This document shows positions 26,637 through 35,202 of a stretch of 46,301 nt of DNA, in pieces. Numbering within the stretch: position 1 is the stretch's first letter; each line of letters opens with the position of its first letter. Source of the DNA: CAZEVI01 sp964515615 (GTDB lineage: Bacteria > Patescibacteriota > UBA1384 > XYA2-FULL-43-10 > CAINNR01); the NCBI GenBank assembly GCA_964515615.1, contig CAZEVI010000002.1, positions 1-46,301 of the forward strand. The letters run 5' to 3'. The position numbers and the translations under genes were made by a program. The notes under the pieces are model-generated. The model did no database searches. It was given only the letters and a program-made list of their open reading frames with translations, and was not told the DNA's origin.

Positions 26637-27044
26637 ATGCTGTTACCGAAAAAAATGAAACATCGAAAGCATCATCGGGGAAGATTGCCGGGCAATGCCA
26701 CGCGCGGTTTTGATATTAACTTTGGATCATTTGCATTAAAAACCTTGGATCGCGGCTGGATTTCGGCCAGAGAAATTGAGGCGGCTCGTCGAGCAATGAC
26801 CAGATATGTTAAACGTGGCGGCCAAATTTGGATTCGAATTTTCCCTGATAAACCGGTAACCTTAACTTCCGCGGAAACACCAATGGGTTCGGGAAAAGGC
26901 GCAGTTGACCACTTTGTAGCGACTGTCAAACCCGGCAATATCCTATTTGAAATGGATGGGGTTGAGGTAAATGTCGCCAAAGAAGCAATGCGGCTGGCAG
27001 CTCATAAATTGAGCGTTAAAACAAAATTTTTAGTCAAAGAATAA
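26637..27044 (+). CDS. rplP: 50S ribosomal protein L16
   Basis: Binds near the A-site and helps place aminoacyl-tRNA. The 135-aa protein begins MLLPKKMKHRKHHRG and contains SREIEAARRAM-like AREIEAARRAMTRYVKRGG, the PVTLTSAETPMGSGKGAVD loop in part, and VKPGNILFEMDGV. AAAGGA lies 6-11 nt before the ATG. Confidence 0.97.
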   Translation: MLLPKKMKHRKHHRGRLPGNATRGFDINFGSFALKTLDRGWISAREIEAARRAMTRYVKRGGQIWIRIFPDKPVTLTSAETPMGSGKGAVDHFVATVKPGNILFEMDGVEVNVAKEAMRLAAHKLSVKTKFLVKE

Positions 27045-27051
27045 GGGTAAT

Positions 27052-27261
27052 ATGAAGCGTAAAGAAAGAGTTAATAAAATCAAATCGATGAAAAAAGCCG
27101 ATCTTCAAAAAGAGCGTGTCACTTTGATTGAACAAATTTTTTCTTTGCGTGTTGATATTGCTAACCACAAAACAAAAGGGATTCATAAAATCAAGCAATA
27201 CAAACATGATATCGCCCGAATTAACACACAATTAACAATTCATGAGGAAAACAATGTCTAA
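27052..27261 (+). CDS. rpmC: 50S ribosomal protein L29
   Basis: Small helical-hairpin protein near the tunnel exit, 69 aa. The pattern of KADLQKERVTLIEQIFSLR followed by HKTKGIHKIKQYKHDIARI fits the two helices of L29. It ends 8 nt inside rpsQ. Confidence 0.88.
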   Translation: MKRKERVNKIKSMKKADLQKERVTLIEQIFSLRVDIANHKTKGIHKIKQYKHDIARINTQLTIHEENNV

Positions 27262-27529
27262 ACCCAAAATAGAAAACAAAATTGCAAAATCTTCAAACGG
27301 CAAAATTCTGACCGGAATTGTTGTCTCAACAAAAATGAAGAAAACTGTTGTTGTTGATATTGAAAGATCAAAGATTCACCGTTTGTACGGTAAAAGCTAC
27401 AGAATCAATAATCGGATAAAAGCCAGAAATGATTTTAATGATATTTCCGTTGGCGATTCGGTAACAATTTTCGAATGTAAACCGTTTTCAAAAACAGTTA
27501 GTTTTAAAGTTGATAAAGGAAACAAATGA
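27254..27529 (+). CDS. rpsQ: 30S ribosomal protein S17
   Basis: Primary 16S rRNA-binding OB-fold protein. I start at the ATG at 27254 (MSKPKIENK), 12 nt downstream of the longest frame, because AGGAAA precedes it; this gives 91 aa. The core LTGIVVSTKMKKTVVVDIER and the loop SYRINNRIKARNDFNDISVGD are typical, the latter written here as two parts SYRINNRIKARND and ISVGD. It ends TGA, overlapping the rplN ATG by 4 nt, which is direct evidence that TGA is a stop codon. Confidence 0.95.
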   Translation: MSKPKIENKIAKSSNGKILTGIVVSTKMKKTVVVDIERSKIHRLYGKSYRINNRIKARNDFNDISVGDSVTIFECKPFSKTVSFKVDKGNK

Positions 27530-27891
27530 TTCAGCCCTGTTCACAACTTATTGTTGCCGATAACAGTGGCGCTCGTGTTATTGAGTGCATCACGACTCTT
27601 TTTAATACCAAAAAAGACAAAGCAATGATTGGCTCAGTAATTTCAGCGTCTGTAAAAATTGCCACTCCAAGAGCCGGAGTTAAAAAGAAAGAAGTTGTTC
27701 GAGCGGTTATTGTTCGACAACGAGCACCATTTCAACGTCCGGATGGATCAACAATTTCCTTTTCTGAAAATGCCGCGGTGATCATTGATAAAGATGGAAA
27801 TCCACGGGCAACTCGTGTTTTTGGACCAATCCCCCGCGAACTTCGAAAAGAATTTATGAAGATTATTTCTCTGGCACCGGAAGTTGTATAA
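27526..27891 (+). CDS. rplN: 50S ribosomal protein L14
   Basis: Forms intersubunit bridges. The length of 121 aa is standard. Signature pieces are MIQPCSQLIVADNSGAR, KEVVRAVIVRQ, and GPIPRELR near the C-terminus. Translation is probably coupled to rpsQ by the ATGA overlap. Confidence 0.98.
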   Translation: MIQPCSQLIVADNSGARVIECITTLFNTKKDKAMIGSVISASVKIATPRAGVKKKEVVRAVIVRQRAPFQRPDGSTISFSENAAVIIDKDGNPRATRVFGPIPRELRKEFMKIISLAPEVV

Positions 27892-27926
27892 TTTGCCAAG
27901 TTATATAAAATTATCAATTTAAAAAT

Positions 27927-28256
27927 ATGAAAATTAAGAAAAATGACAACGTAGCAATTTTAACAGGTAAAGACCGCGGAAAGACAGGTATAGTTGAGGC
28001 TGTCTTTCCAAAGGAAAACAAGGTTGTTGTTGCCGGCGTTGCTGTGTATAAAAAAAGTGTCAAGCCGACAAGACAAACTCCCAAGGGTGGGATTATTGAT
28101 GTTAATGCAAAAATTAATGTTAGCAATGTAGCGATTGTATGCCCAAGTTGTTCAAAAATCAGTCGAATCGGATACGGTTTTTTCGGAAATAAAAAAGATC
28201 AGAAAATTCGAATTTGTAAAAAATGTCATGGCAGTTTAGAAGTTGAGGTTAAATAA
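27927..28256 (+). CDS. rplX: 50S ribosomal protein L24
   Basis: Assembly-initiating protein with an N-terminal KOW motif (NVAILTGKDRGKTGIVEAVF). The C-terminal half carries two CxxC pairs (CPSC and CKKC) that could bind zinc. The protein has 109 aa. No SD precedes the ATG. Its stop overlaps the rplE ATG by one base. Confidence 0.96.
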   Translation: MKIKKNDNVAILTGKDRGKTGIVEAVFPKENKVVVAGVAVYKKSVKPTRQTPKGGIIDVNAKINVSNVAIVCPSCSKISRIGYGFFGNKKDQKIRICKKCHGSLEVEVK

Positions 28257-28837
28257 TGTCAAACTTAAAAGAACAATTTAATAAACAGATCAGAAAAGAT
28301 TTGAAAACTAAACTTCAATTGAAGAACAATTTTCAAGTTCCGGAAATTAAAAAAATTGTCATTAACGCTGGATTAGGAGAAGCCAAAGACTCCAAAGAGG
28401 TTTTAGAAGATGCAATTTCAGCAATCGGCCAGATTAGCGGTCAAAAACCGAGAGTTAATAAATCAAAAAAATCAATTGCCGGATTCAAGCTTCGGGAAGG
28501 TCAAATAGTTGGTGCTTCTGTTACACTTCGTGGTCAAAGAATGTACGATTTCTTGGAAAAATTAGTTAAAATTTCCCTGCCGGCGATTCGTGATTTTCGC
28601 GGTTTGAGCAGCAAAAGTTTTGACCAATTCGGAAATTTTTCGCTTGGGATTTCTGACCACACAATTTTTCCGGAGATAAAATATGACAACGCCAAAAATC
28701 CAATCAGTATGCAAGTAAATGTCAATATTACTGCTAAGGATCAAAATGAGGGCAAAGTGCTTTTAGAAGCATTTGGCTTTCCTTTTGAAAAAAGAGCAAG
28801 TGTTCCAAACTTAAATTCCGGAGAAGAAAATGGCTAA
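28256..28837 (+). CDS. rplE: 50S ribosomal protein L5
   Basis: Binds 5S rRNA and touches the P-site tRNA. The 193-aa protein includes KIVINAGLGEAKDSK, the QKPRVNKSKKSIAGFKLREG loop in part, FLEKLVKISLPAIRDFRG, and GISDHTIFPEI. It overlaps rpsN by 8 nt. Confidence 0.98.
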   Translation: MSNLKEQFNKQIRKDLKTKLQLKNNFQVPEIKKIVINAGLGEAKDSKEVLEDAISAIGQISGQKPRVNKSKKSIAGFKLREGQIVGASVTLRGQRMYDFLEKLVKISLPAIRDFRGLSSKSFDQFGNFSLGISDHTIFPEIKYDNAKNPISMQVNVNITAKDQNEGKVLLEAFGFPFEKRASVPNLNSGEENG

Positions 28838-29015
28838 AAAATCACAAATTGTCAGATCAAAAAGAAAACCGAAATTTTCGAGTCGCATCGTCAGACGCTG
28901 TCGGGTTTGTGGACGACGACGTGGGTATTATCGAAAATTTCAAATATGCCGTATCTGTTTGCGAGAGTTAGTTGGGCGGGGAGAGGTTCCCGGAGTAACC
29001 AAATCCAGCTGGTAG
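28830..29015 (+). CDS. rpsN: 30S ribosomal protein S14, zinc-binding type
   Basis: The 61-aa short form (type Z). Two CxxC pairs, CRVCG and CRICL, form the zinc site, and the C-terminus PGVTKSSW is the conserved end. It starts inside rplE. A 65-nt gap precedes rpsH. Confidence 0.97.
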   Translation: MAKKSQIVRSKRKPKFSSRIVRRCRVCGRRRGYYRKFQICRICLRELVGRGEVPGVTKSSW

Positions 29016-29080
29016 ATAAATAAAAGTTAATGAGATTATGCATCAGTTTATAAAATATTCAATCAATTTATAAGGAAATT

Positions 29081-29458
29081 ATGGATCCTATTGCAGACAT
29101 GTTTGCAACAATTAGAAATAATATGGTAGCCGGTAACGACCGAGCAATTGTTCGATATTCAAAAGTTAAGATGGCGATTCTAGAACTTTTGAAAAAGAGA
29201 CAAATTGTTACCAATTTTAGCGAATCAAACGAAACCGGTCGGAAAAATATTGAAATTATTCTCAATAATCGCCGCACATCTTGCCACATAAAAAGAATTT
29301 CTAAACCTGGCCACAGAGTGTTTGTTAAATCAAAAGACATTCGTTCACCACTTGCCGGATTAGGATTTGTAATTATCTCAACGCCAAAAGGAGTCATTAC
29401 TGGAACTGAGGCTAGAAAAATTGGTGTTGGCGGCGAATTAATTTGTGAGGTCTGGTAG
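29081..29458 (+). CDS. rpsH: 30S ribosomal protein S8
   Basis: Binds 16S helix 21 and regulates the spc operon in E. coli. The 125-aa protein starts MDPIADMFATIRN and ends with STPKGVITGTEARKIGVGGELICEVW, matching the family in pieces (STPKGVITG, GGELICEVW). AAGGAA lies upstream of the ATG. It is followed by a 130-nt spacer, the longest gap inside this block. Confidence 0.97.
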   Translation: MDPIADMFATIRNNMVAGNDRAIVRYSKVKMAILELLKKRQIVTNFSESNETGRKNIEIILNNRRTSCHIKRISKPGHRVFVKSKDIRSPLAGLGFVIISTPKGVITGTEARKIGVGGELICEVW

Positions 29459-29588
29459 AAAATGCAAAATGCAAAGTTAAAAATTAATAATGGCAGAAAG
29501 TGCTCCGTGCTCGGACTATCAGATAGTACAGCCGCACAATTGCTTCCAGCATTATTAGCTACGTATCATTCATTTTAAATTATTTATT
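29459..29588. other. 130-bp non-coding spacer between rpsH and rplF
   Basis: It begins with AT-rich words (ATGCAAAATGCAAAGTTAAAAATT) split over 29461-29488, and then holds a GC-richer piece containing the small palindrome ACTATC-A-GATAGT (about 29514-29527). The only open frame (22 codons from 29489) has no family resemblance. It may be a small inserted element or a regulatory site. Confidence 0.4.
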
Positions 29589-30134
29589 ATGTCGAGAGTT
29601 GGAAATAAAATTATCAATGTTCCCGAAGGTGTGATTGTCTCAACCAGTGGCAATGTTTTTTCGGTTAGCGGACCGAAAGGTAGCCAAGAATTTCAAATAC
29701 CCGAAGGAGTATGCGCTGAAATTCACGATCGACAAATTTCCGTAAAAAGATCAAGTAACACCAAGGGGCAGCGATCTTTGCATGGGACTTCAGCCAGAAT
29801 AATCACCAACATAATCACTGGTTTGACAGAAGGATTTTCCAGAAAACTCGACTACAAGGGTGTTGGTTTTACTGTTAATGTTGAGGACAATAAATTGTCT
29901 ATGCGTTTGGGTTATTCACACCCCATAGTTTTAGAAATTCCAGAAGATTTAACTGTCAGCGTTGTAAAAAATACGATTATCGTTGAAGGTTCGGACAAAG
30001 AAAAAGTTGGATTATTTGCAGCTAAAATTCGCGATACCAAAAAACCGGAAGTTTATAAAGGTAAAGGAATTAAATATCACGAAGAAATTATTAAGAAGAA
30101 AGCCGGGAAAGCCGCTCAAACTGCATCATCATAA
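29589..30134 (+). CDS. rplF: 50S ribosomal protein L6
   Basis: Located near the factor-binding site. The 181-aa protein has two repeats of the L6 fold: the first from SRVGNKIINVPEGV, the second with GVGFTVNVEDNKLSMRLGYSHP in parts (GVGFTVNVED, LGYSHP). The C-terminus GKGIKYHEEIIKKKAGKAA is typical. The ATG is preceded by ATTTATT without an SD. Confidence 0.97.
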   Translation: MSRVGNKIINVPEGVIVSTSGNVFSVSGPKGSQEFQIPEGVCAEIHDRQISVKRSSNTKGQRSLHGTSARIITNIITGLTEGFSRKLDYKGVGFTVNVEDNKLSMRLGYSHPIVLEIPEDLTVSVVKNTIIVEGSDKEKVGLFAAKIRDTKKPEVYKGKGIKYHEEIIKKKAGKAAQTASS

Positions 30135-30144
30135 AAAGAATATT

Positions 30145-30471
30145 ATGACCAAAAATATCAATCGAAAATATAAAGTTTCCAATAAAATTAAAGCCGTTTC
30201 AAAAAAACCACGGCTGGTGGTTTTTCGATCCAACAAAGAAATTTATGCTCAAATTGTCGACATCGATGGCAAAATTTTGGCATCTGCTAGCAGTTTGAAG
30301 ACCAGTGGCAAAAATAAAACCTTGGCGGCAAAAGACGTCGGCGTGTATTTAGCTGAGCAAGCAAAATCCAAAAAAATAACTGATATTGTTTTTGATCGAC
30401 GATGTTATAAATATCATGGACGAGTAGCTGCTTTGGCTGAAGGTGCCAGATCAGCTGGATTAAATTTTTAA
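30145..30471 (+). CDS. rplR: 50S ribosomal protein L18
   Basis: Binds 5S rRNA together with L5. The ATG at 30145 is chosen over the longer frame that runs into rplF, because MTKNINRKYKV followed by KKPRLVVFRSNKEIYAQIVD is the family N-terminus; this gives 108 aa. The C-terminus FDRRCYKYHGRVAALAEGAR (in part) is well conserved. The gap to rplF is 10 nt. Confidence 0.96.
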   Translation: MTKNINRKYKVSNKIKAVSKKPRLVVFRSNKEIYAQIVDIDGKILASASSLKTSGKNKTLAAKDVGVYLAEQAKSKKITDIVFDRRCYKYHGRVAALAEGARSAGLNF

Positions 30472-30481
30472 GGAGAAAAAA

Positions 30482-31099
30482 GTGATCAATAAAACCAGAA
30501 AAGAACGAAAAAACAAGGAGCAAAACTCTTCCGAATATGAAGAGCGAGTTGTTGAAATTTCTCGAGTCTCTCGAGTTGTTAAAGGTGGTCGGCGAATTCG
30601 TTTTCGCGTTCTAGTGGTTATCGGTGATCGCAACGGAAAGATTGGTTATGGCATTGCCAAAGGCAACGAAATTGCAGTCGCCGTTAAAAAAGCAAAAAAC
30701 TCAGCGAAAAAGAAAATGATTCAGGTTCCGGTTATTGATGACACAATTCCATATGAGGTAACGCAGGATTTTGGCAGTTCGAAAATTTTTCTTAAACCGG
30801 CTTCGCAAGGTACGTCAATTGTCGCCGGCGGTGTGGTTCGGGTAATTGCTGAACTGGCTGGAATTAAAAATCTTCTTTCAAAAACTATCGGTAGTGCTAA
30901 TAAAGTTAACAATGTAAAGACTGTGTTTTTAGCATTGGCAAATTTTGATCCTGAAAAAGTAGAAATTGTTAAAAACAGATTTGAAAAACAAAGTGCTCTA
31001 CTTTCTGCCAAAACTTCGCTGGAAAAACCTGTCGGTGAGACAGAAAAAGTCAATATTAACAAAAGCAAAATTGATAAATTGCCCGTCGAAACCGGATAA
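30482..31099 (+). CDS. rpsE: 30S ribosomal protein S5
   Basis: Contributes to decoding accuracy and mRNA helicase activity. The 205-aa protein starts with GTG at 30482 behind a good SD (TAAGGAGAA). Motifs are VVKGGRRIRFRVLVVIGDRNG in parts and GYGIAKGNEIAVAVKKA, then the C-terminal fold with ASQGTSIVAGGVVR. A roughly 40-residue tail is poorly conserved. It is followed directly by rplO, without rpmD. Confidence 0.96.
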   Translation: MINKTRKERKNKEQNSSEYEERVVEISRVSRVVKGGRRIRFRVLVVIGDRNGKIGYGIAKGNEIAVAVKKAKNSAKKKMIQVPVIDDTIPYEVTQDFGSSKIFLKPASQGTSIVAGGVVRVIAELAGIKNLLSKTIGSANKVNNVKTVFLALANFDPEKVEIVKNRFEKQSALLSAKTSLEKPVGETEKVNINKSKIDKLPVETG

Positions 31100-31131
31100 A
31101 CTGTTCAAAGCTAATTGTTTAAATATTTATT

Positions 31132-31602
31132 ATGAAACAACATCAATTAAAAAAAAATCAAGTAAATAAAAGCAAAAAACGTGTTGGTCGAGGAATTTCT
31201 GCCGGCGGTGGCAAAACTGCCGGCCGAGGTACCAAAGGACAACGATCGCGTGCGGGTTTTAATTTACCGAAAAAATTTGAAGGCGGCCAAACACCGCTGG
31301 CAATGCGGTTGCACAAATTAAAAGGTTTCAAAAGCCCAAAGAATGACCTAGTGGAAATTTCGCTTGATTGCATTTCAAAACATTTTAAAAATGGCGAAAT
31401 GGTTACTTTAGAAGCATTACAGGAAAAACGAATTGTCAATAAAGAAAAACAAGCCAAAATTTTAAACTCCGGCGAACTAAAAATTTCAATTAAAATCGGC
31501 AACAATGTCAGAGCATCCAAATCAGTTTTGGAACTTATAAGTAAAACAAATAACGCCGTCGAAAATAAAAAAGATACTAGCCCCTCTTCAAAATTAAAAT
31601 AA
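31132..31602 (+). CDS. rplO: 50S ribosomal protein L15
   Basis: Late-assembly 50S protein. The glycine-rich N-terminal segment RVGRGISAGGGKTAGRGTKG and FEGGQTPLAMRLHKLKGF are diagnostic. At 156 aa it has a short extra C-terminal tail. In most bacteria rpmD (L30) lies just before it, but the 32-nt gap here leaves no room. It is the last gene before the terminator at 31636. Confidence 0.96.
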   Translation: MKQHQLKKNQVNKSKKRVGRGISAGGGKTAGRGTKGQRSRAGFNLPKKFEGGQTPLAMRLHKLKGFKSPKNDLVEISLDCISKHFKNGEMVTLEALQEKRIVNKEKQAKILNSGELKISIKIGNNVRASKSVLELISKTNNAVENKKDTSPSSKLK

Positions 31603-31635
31603 TATTAATTGCTAATTGTAAATATTTTCCAAAAG

Positions 31636-31670
31636 CTGACCAAAATATTATTTTTGCGTCAGTTTTTTTT
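31636..31670 (+). terminator. Terminator after rplO
   Basis: CTGAC (31636-31640) pairs with GTCAG (31658-31662), with AAAATA/TATTTT extending the stem inside, followed by eight T (31663-31670). It closes the rplC-rplO block, so secY has a separate promoter. Confidence 0.8.
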
Positions 31671-31719
31671 GATTGTCAAATAATTCAACATTGTTGTATT
31701 TTTAATTACCTAAAAATTA

Positions 31720-31748
31720 TTGTACATCAGATAAATTTATGCTAAAAT
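31720..31748 (+). promoter_or_regulatory. secY promoter
   Basis: TTGTAC (31720-31725), 17-bp spacer, and TAAAAT (31743-31748) extended by TG at 31740. The leader is about 30 nt and lacks an SD. Confidence 0.7.
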
Positions 31749-31784
31749 TAATGCAGATTAAAAAGCTATTCTTTCGCATAATTT

Positions 31785-33059
31785 ATGAATACATTGTCAA
31801 AAATTTGGGAATATAAAGATTTACGTAATAAAGTTTTGGTGGTTGCCGGACTTTTAGTATTGACTCGTATTGTTGCCCACATCCCTTTGCCGGGCGTAAA
31901 TCTTTCTGAACTCCAAGCATTTTTTAGCCAAAATCAAATTTTCGGGCTTTTAAATATGTTTTCCGGCGGAACCATGAGCTCGTTTTCCATTGCCTTAATG
32001 GGTGTTGGACCGTATATTACATCATCAATTGTTTTTCAACTTTTGACAATGATTGTCCCAAAATTAGAAGAGATGCAAAAAGAGGGCGAAGCCGGACGAA
32101 ATAAAATTAATCAATGGACGAGAATTCTAACCGTACCATTGGCGATTATTCAAGGTTATAGCATGCTCTATCTGCTGCATTCACAAGGAATTATCCCGTC
32201 TTGGACTTTGTATCAATTAATAATTATGTTAATTTCAATCACCGCCGGCACAATGGTTTTAATGTGGATCGGTGAAATTATTACCGAGAAGGGAATCGGC
32301 AATGGTTTATCATTAATAATTTCGGTTGGTATTTTGGCTCAATTGCCAACATCAATTCGAAATACTGCATCGTTAATTTCTGTTGCCGACACAACTAAAA
32401 TCCTTGAATTGATACTGTTGGTTCTAATCATTGTGCTAACTGTTGGTGTTATTGTTTTAATTACCGAGGGCCAGCGGAATATTCCCGTTTCCTACGCTCG
32501 TAAATCTCGTGGTTTTCATTCATATTCAAGTTTAAATACTTTTTTGCCGATTCGTGTTAACACTGCCGGCGTCATTCCGATAATTTTCGCAATGAGTTTG
32601 ATGATTATTCCCGGAGTTGTCGGTAAATTTTTAGAAAGCGCCGCCTCTGCGTGGATTGCTCGCGCTGCCACTACAACTGTTAATTTGTTCAATAACAATT
32701 TGTTTTACGGTAGTTTATATTTCCTATTGGTGGTTGCTTTTACCTATTTTTATACTGCCGTTGTTTTTAAACCCGATCAAATTGCCGAAAATCTTCAAAA
32801 ACAGGGTGGGTTTATCCCCGGTATTCGGCCCGGCAATGAAACGGTTAGATTTTTAAGCAATATTATTGTTCGGATAACATTAACTTCATCAATCTTTTTG
32901 GGATTGGTCGCGGTTTTACCGTACATTATGCAAGCAGTTACCAATATCAATACTTTGGTAATCGGCGGTACTGGAATTCTAATTGTCGTTTCGGTAACGA
33001 TTGAGACTATGAATCAATTGCAAGCTCAGCTAACAATGCACACTTACGAAAATTATTAA
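31785..33059 (+). CDS. secY: Protein translocase subunit SecY
   Basis: Channel of the Sec translocase. The 424-aa protein has ten predicted membrane helices. Conserved pieces are RIVAHIPLPGVNL in helix 1, the plug-region FSGGTMSSFSIALMGVGPYI in parts, GEIITEKGIGNGLSLII, ITEGQRNIPVSYAR in the cytoplasmic loop, and FKPDQIAENLQKQGGFIPGIRPG in parts. The ATG follows CATAATTT without an SD. adk begins 29 nt downstream. Confidence 0.97.
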   Translation: MNTLSKIWEYKDLRNKVLVVAGLLVLTRIVAHIPLPGVNLSELQAFFSQNQIFGLLNMFSGGTMSSFSIALMGVGPYITSSIVFQLLTMIVPKLEEMQKEGEAGRNKINQWTRILTVPLAIIQGYSMLYLLHSQGIIPSWTLYQLIIMLISITAGTMVLMWIGEIITEKGIGNGLSLIISVGILAQLPTSIRNTASLISVADTTKILELILLVLIIVLTVGVIVLITEGQRNIPVSYARKSRGFHSYSSLNTFLPIRVNTAGVIPIIFAMSLMIIPGVVGKFLESAASAWIARAATTTVNLFNNNLFYGSLYFLLVVAFTYFYTAVVFKPDQIAENLQKQGGFIPGIRPGNETVRFLSNIIVRITLTSSIFLGLVAVLPYIMQAVTNINTLVIGGTGILIVVSVTIETMNQLQAQLTMHTYENY

Positions 33060-33088
33060 ATTAATAAGATAATTAAGGTGATTTTCAA

Positions 33089-33733
33089 ATGGAAAAACCA
33101 CAAGTGATTATTCTACTCGGTGGGCCTGCATCGGGAAAGGGGACACAGGCCAAAATTTTAGCCGAAGATATTGGCTATAAATATTTTGGTACCGGCGATT
33201 TGTTGCGCGGCGAAGCTGAGCGTGGAACAGAGCTAGGCAAGAAGTTTGCCAAATTGATGGATGCCGGGGAGCTGGTTCCGGATGAATTTACTGATCCGTT
33301 AGTTCTGACAAAATTGAACGAATTAAAAAATTTGGGTGTTGTTCTTGACGGTTATCCTCGAAATTTGGAGCAGGCGGCAACTTTGCAAAGTGTATTTCCG
33401 GACGAAAACTTTTTAGTTTTAAATATTATCGTTTCGGAAAAATCACTTTTAAAACGAATGTCTTCACGCCGGATTTGTGACAAATGTGGGAAAATTATTA
33501 CTGTCAAAAATGATGAAAAAATTTGTGACTTCTGTGGCGGAAATTTTATACAACGTGTAGACGACAGTCCAAAAATTCTCGAAAAAAGAATTAAAACATA
33601 TAATACGCGAACGGCTCCGATCATTGCTTATTACCGCGAACAAGATAAAGTAAAAGACATCGACGGCGAACCGCCTATTAAAGAAGTAACCAAAGAGATT
33701 CAAAAAGCAGTCAAGGGCAAGCTAACAGATTAA
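33089..33733 (+). CDS. adk: Adenylate kinase, zinc-type LID
   Basis: Interconverts AMP + ATP and 2 ADP. The 214-aa protein has the P-loop GGPASGKGT (11-19), the AMP-site motif LDGYPRNLEQA and a long LID that carries four cysteines (C130, C133, C146, C149), the zinc-binding arrangement typical of Gram-positive enzymes. AAGGTGA precedes the ATG. It lies between secY and map as in many bacteria. Confidence 0.97.
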   Translation: MEKPQVIILLGGPASGKGTQAKILAEDIGYKYFGTGDLLRGEAERGTELGKKFAKLMDAGELVPDEFTDPLVLTKLNELKNLGVVLDGYPRNLEQAATLQSVFPDENFLVLNIIVSEKSLLKRMSSRRICDKCGKIITVKNDEKICDFCGGNFIQRVDDSPKILEKRIKTYNTRTAPIIAYYREQDKVKDIDGEPPIKEVTKEIQKAVKGKLTD

Positions 33734-33802
33734 TGTTTTTTAGCCAAAAATTTATTTTCGTTGCCAAAATCCAATTCATATATTATTAAGTTTTAAAGCT
33801 AA

Positions 33803-34564
33803 ATGGATATTTTAACCAAAGAACAACTAATTGATTTCCGAATTTCCGGTAAAATTCTGGCAATAGCTCTTTCTGAAGTTCAAAACTACATCAAGCCGGG
33901 AATCACAACTATGTCTCTTGACGAAATTGCCGAAAGAAGTTTGCGTCGTCAAGGAGCGATTCCTTCTTTTAAAAACTATAAAACAGGTGATGCCCCGCGC
34001 TATCCGGCTGCTCTTTGTGTTTCGATTAATGACGAGCTGGTTCACGGAATTCCTTCGGGGGGGAAATTTTTAAAAAATGGTGATATTGTCTCTTTGGATT
34101 TAGGTGCTAATTATCAGGGAACTTTTACTGATATGGCAGCCACTTTCCCCGTTGGTAAAATTTCCGCCAGAGATAGGAGGTTAATTGATATTACTCGAAA
34201 TGTTTTGCATGAAGCAATAAAATTTTTGAAACCGGGGATGAAAACTGGAGACTTAGGAAATTTTATTGAAAGTTACGTTTCTAAAAACGGTTTAGCAGTC
34301 ATCCGCGATTTCGTTGGCCATGGTATAGGTTTAGCACCACATACTGATCCGCAAGTCCCAAATTTTGGCCAACAAAAGACTGGCGTTGCTCTTTGCGAAG
34401 GGATGGCAATTGCTATTGAACCGATGGTGGTAAAAGGTAATATTGATGTTAAAATTGATCGCGATGGCTGGACTGTTCGTATGGCTCACGGCCAACGCTC
34501 GGCCCATTTCGAACATACGGTTTTAATTGGTAAATCCGGAGCAAAGATTATAACAAAAATATAA
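33803..34564 (+). CDS. map: Methionine aminopeptidase, type I
   Basis: Removes the initiator Met. The 253-aa protein carries the metal-site sequence of the pita-bread fold: H near VHGIPSGGK, D in DLGANYQGTFTDMA, H in GHGIGLAPHTDP and E in AIEPMV, with a final E in FEHTVLI. The start is ATG at 33803 (MDILTKEQL). The gap from adk is 69 nt with an AT-rich region; no clear SD is seen. Confidence 0.97.
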   Translation: MDILTKEQLIDFRISGKILAIALSEVQNYIKPGITTMSLDEIAERSLRRQGAIPSFKNYKTGDAPRYPAALCVSINDELVHGIPSGGKFLKNGDIVSLDLGANYQGTFTDMAATFPVGKISARDRRLIDITRNVLHEAIKFLKPGMKTGDLGNFIESYVSKNGLAVIRDFVGHGIGLAPHTDPQVPNFGQQKTGVALCEGMAIAIEPMVVKGNIDVKIDRDGWTVRMAHGQRSAHFEHTVLIGKSGAKIITKI

Positions 34565-34601
34565 AATTAATATATTTTTCATCAAAAAATATTTAATATT
34601 T

Positions 34602-35030
34602 ATGCCAGAATCACAAACAGAAGTAATCGGTCAGATCGGCCCAGAACCAAATAAAACATTGGCCTTTTTGGAATCGGAACACAAAAAACTAACTCAACAA
34701 TATTCTAATAATAGGTTTTTGGCCAACGAAGTTGCCAAATTGTTGATGGAAGATGGTCTTGCTCCACATATTGAAATGGTCTATGAAGTGCGTGATGATC
34801 AAGTTGTATTATTTTTACCACAAATTTATGAAGGCAAAATGTCGCCTTGGCATGCACACTTCGTATGCTGTACCGAAAACCAAGCATTTGATCCGATTTT
34901 GGGTTATCCAATCAATAAAGAAAACTATACAAAAGAACTATTTGGCCAAGAGATTGAGATGAAGGTCAGTGTTCCGGCTGAAGATATGGACAAATATTCA
35001 GGGAATTTCGATCCTTCTGTTAAGCGATAA
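34602..35030 (+). CDS. Hypothetical protein, possibly of a papain/transglutaminase-like fold
   Basis: I do not recognise the family. The 142-aa protein has a helical N-terminal half and a C-terminal half with YEVRDDQVVLFLPQIY, WHAHFVCC and AFDPILGYPIN. The order of a His in HFV followed by FDP resembles the His/Asp part of transglutaminase-like or papain-like proteins, but no N-terminal catalytic Cys is seen in the proper place. It follows map by 37 nt, has no promoter or SD of its own that I can see, and is probably co-transcribed with secY-adk-map. Confidence 0.75.
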   Translation: MPESQTEVIGQIGPEPNKTLAFLESEHKKLTQQYSNNRFLANEVAKLLMEDGLAPHIEMVYEVRDDQVVLFLPQIYEGKMSPWHAHFVCCTENQAFDPILGYPINKENYTKELFGQEIEMKVSVPAEDMDKYSGNFDPSVKR

Positions 35031-35063
35031 TATCAAAAACAATTTATTAAAATATTTTGGACT

Positions 35064-35088
35064 AAAAAACGCCGCTGATTTGTGGCGC
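35064..35088 (-). terminator. Probable terminator of the lipoprotein gene
   Basis: On the minus strand, CGCC and GGCG pair around a 10-nt loop and are followed by TTTTTT. It lies about 115 nt past the stop codon at 35203, which is far but the only such signal in the gap. Confidence 0.5.
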
Positions 35089-35202
35089 TAGGGTTAATTT
35101 TGTCAATAGAATCCCTAACACTTTGACGAGTTTATCGAATCAATGACGGCATTTAGATAATGTCTAAGGCTCGCCGAATCATTGTAGCTTAGTTTCCCAA
35201 GG

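Noticed and set aside
29489..29557. 22-codon frame in the rpsH-rplF gap as an L30 or other mini-gene
   Set aside because: No similarity to L30 or another ribosomal protein, no SD, and an unusual Cys/Gln composition.
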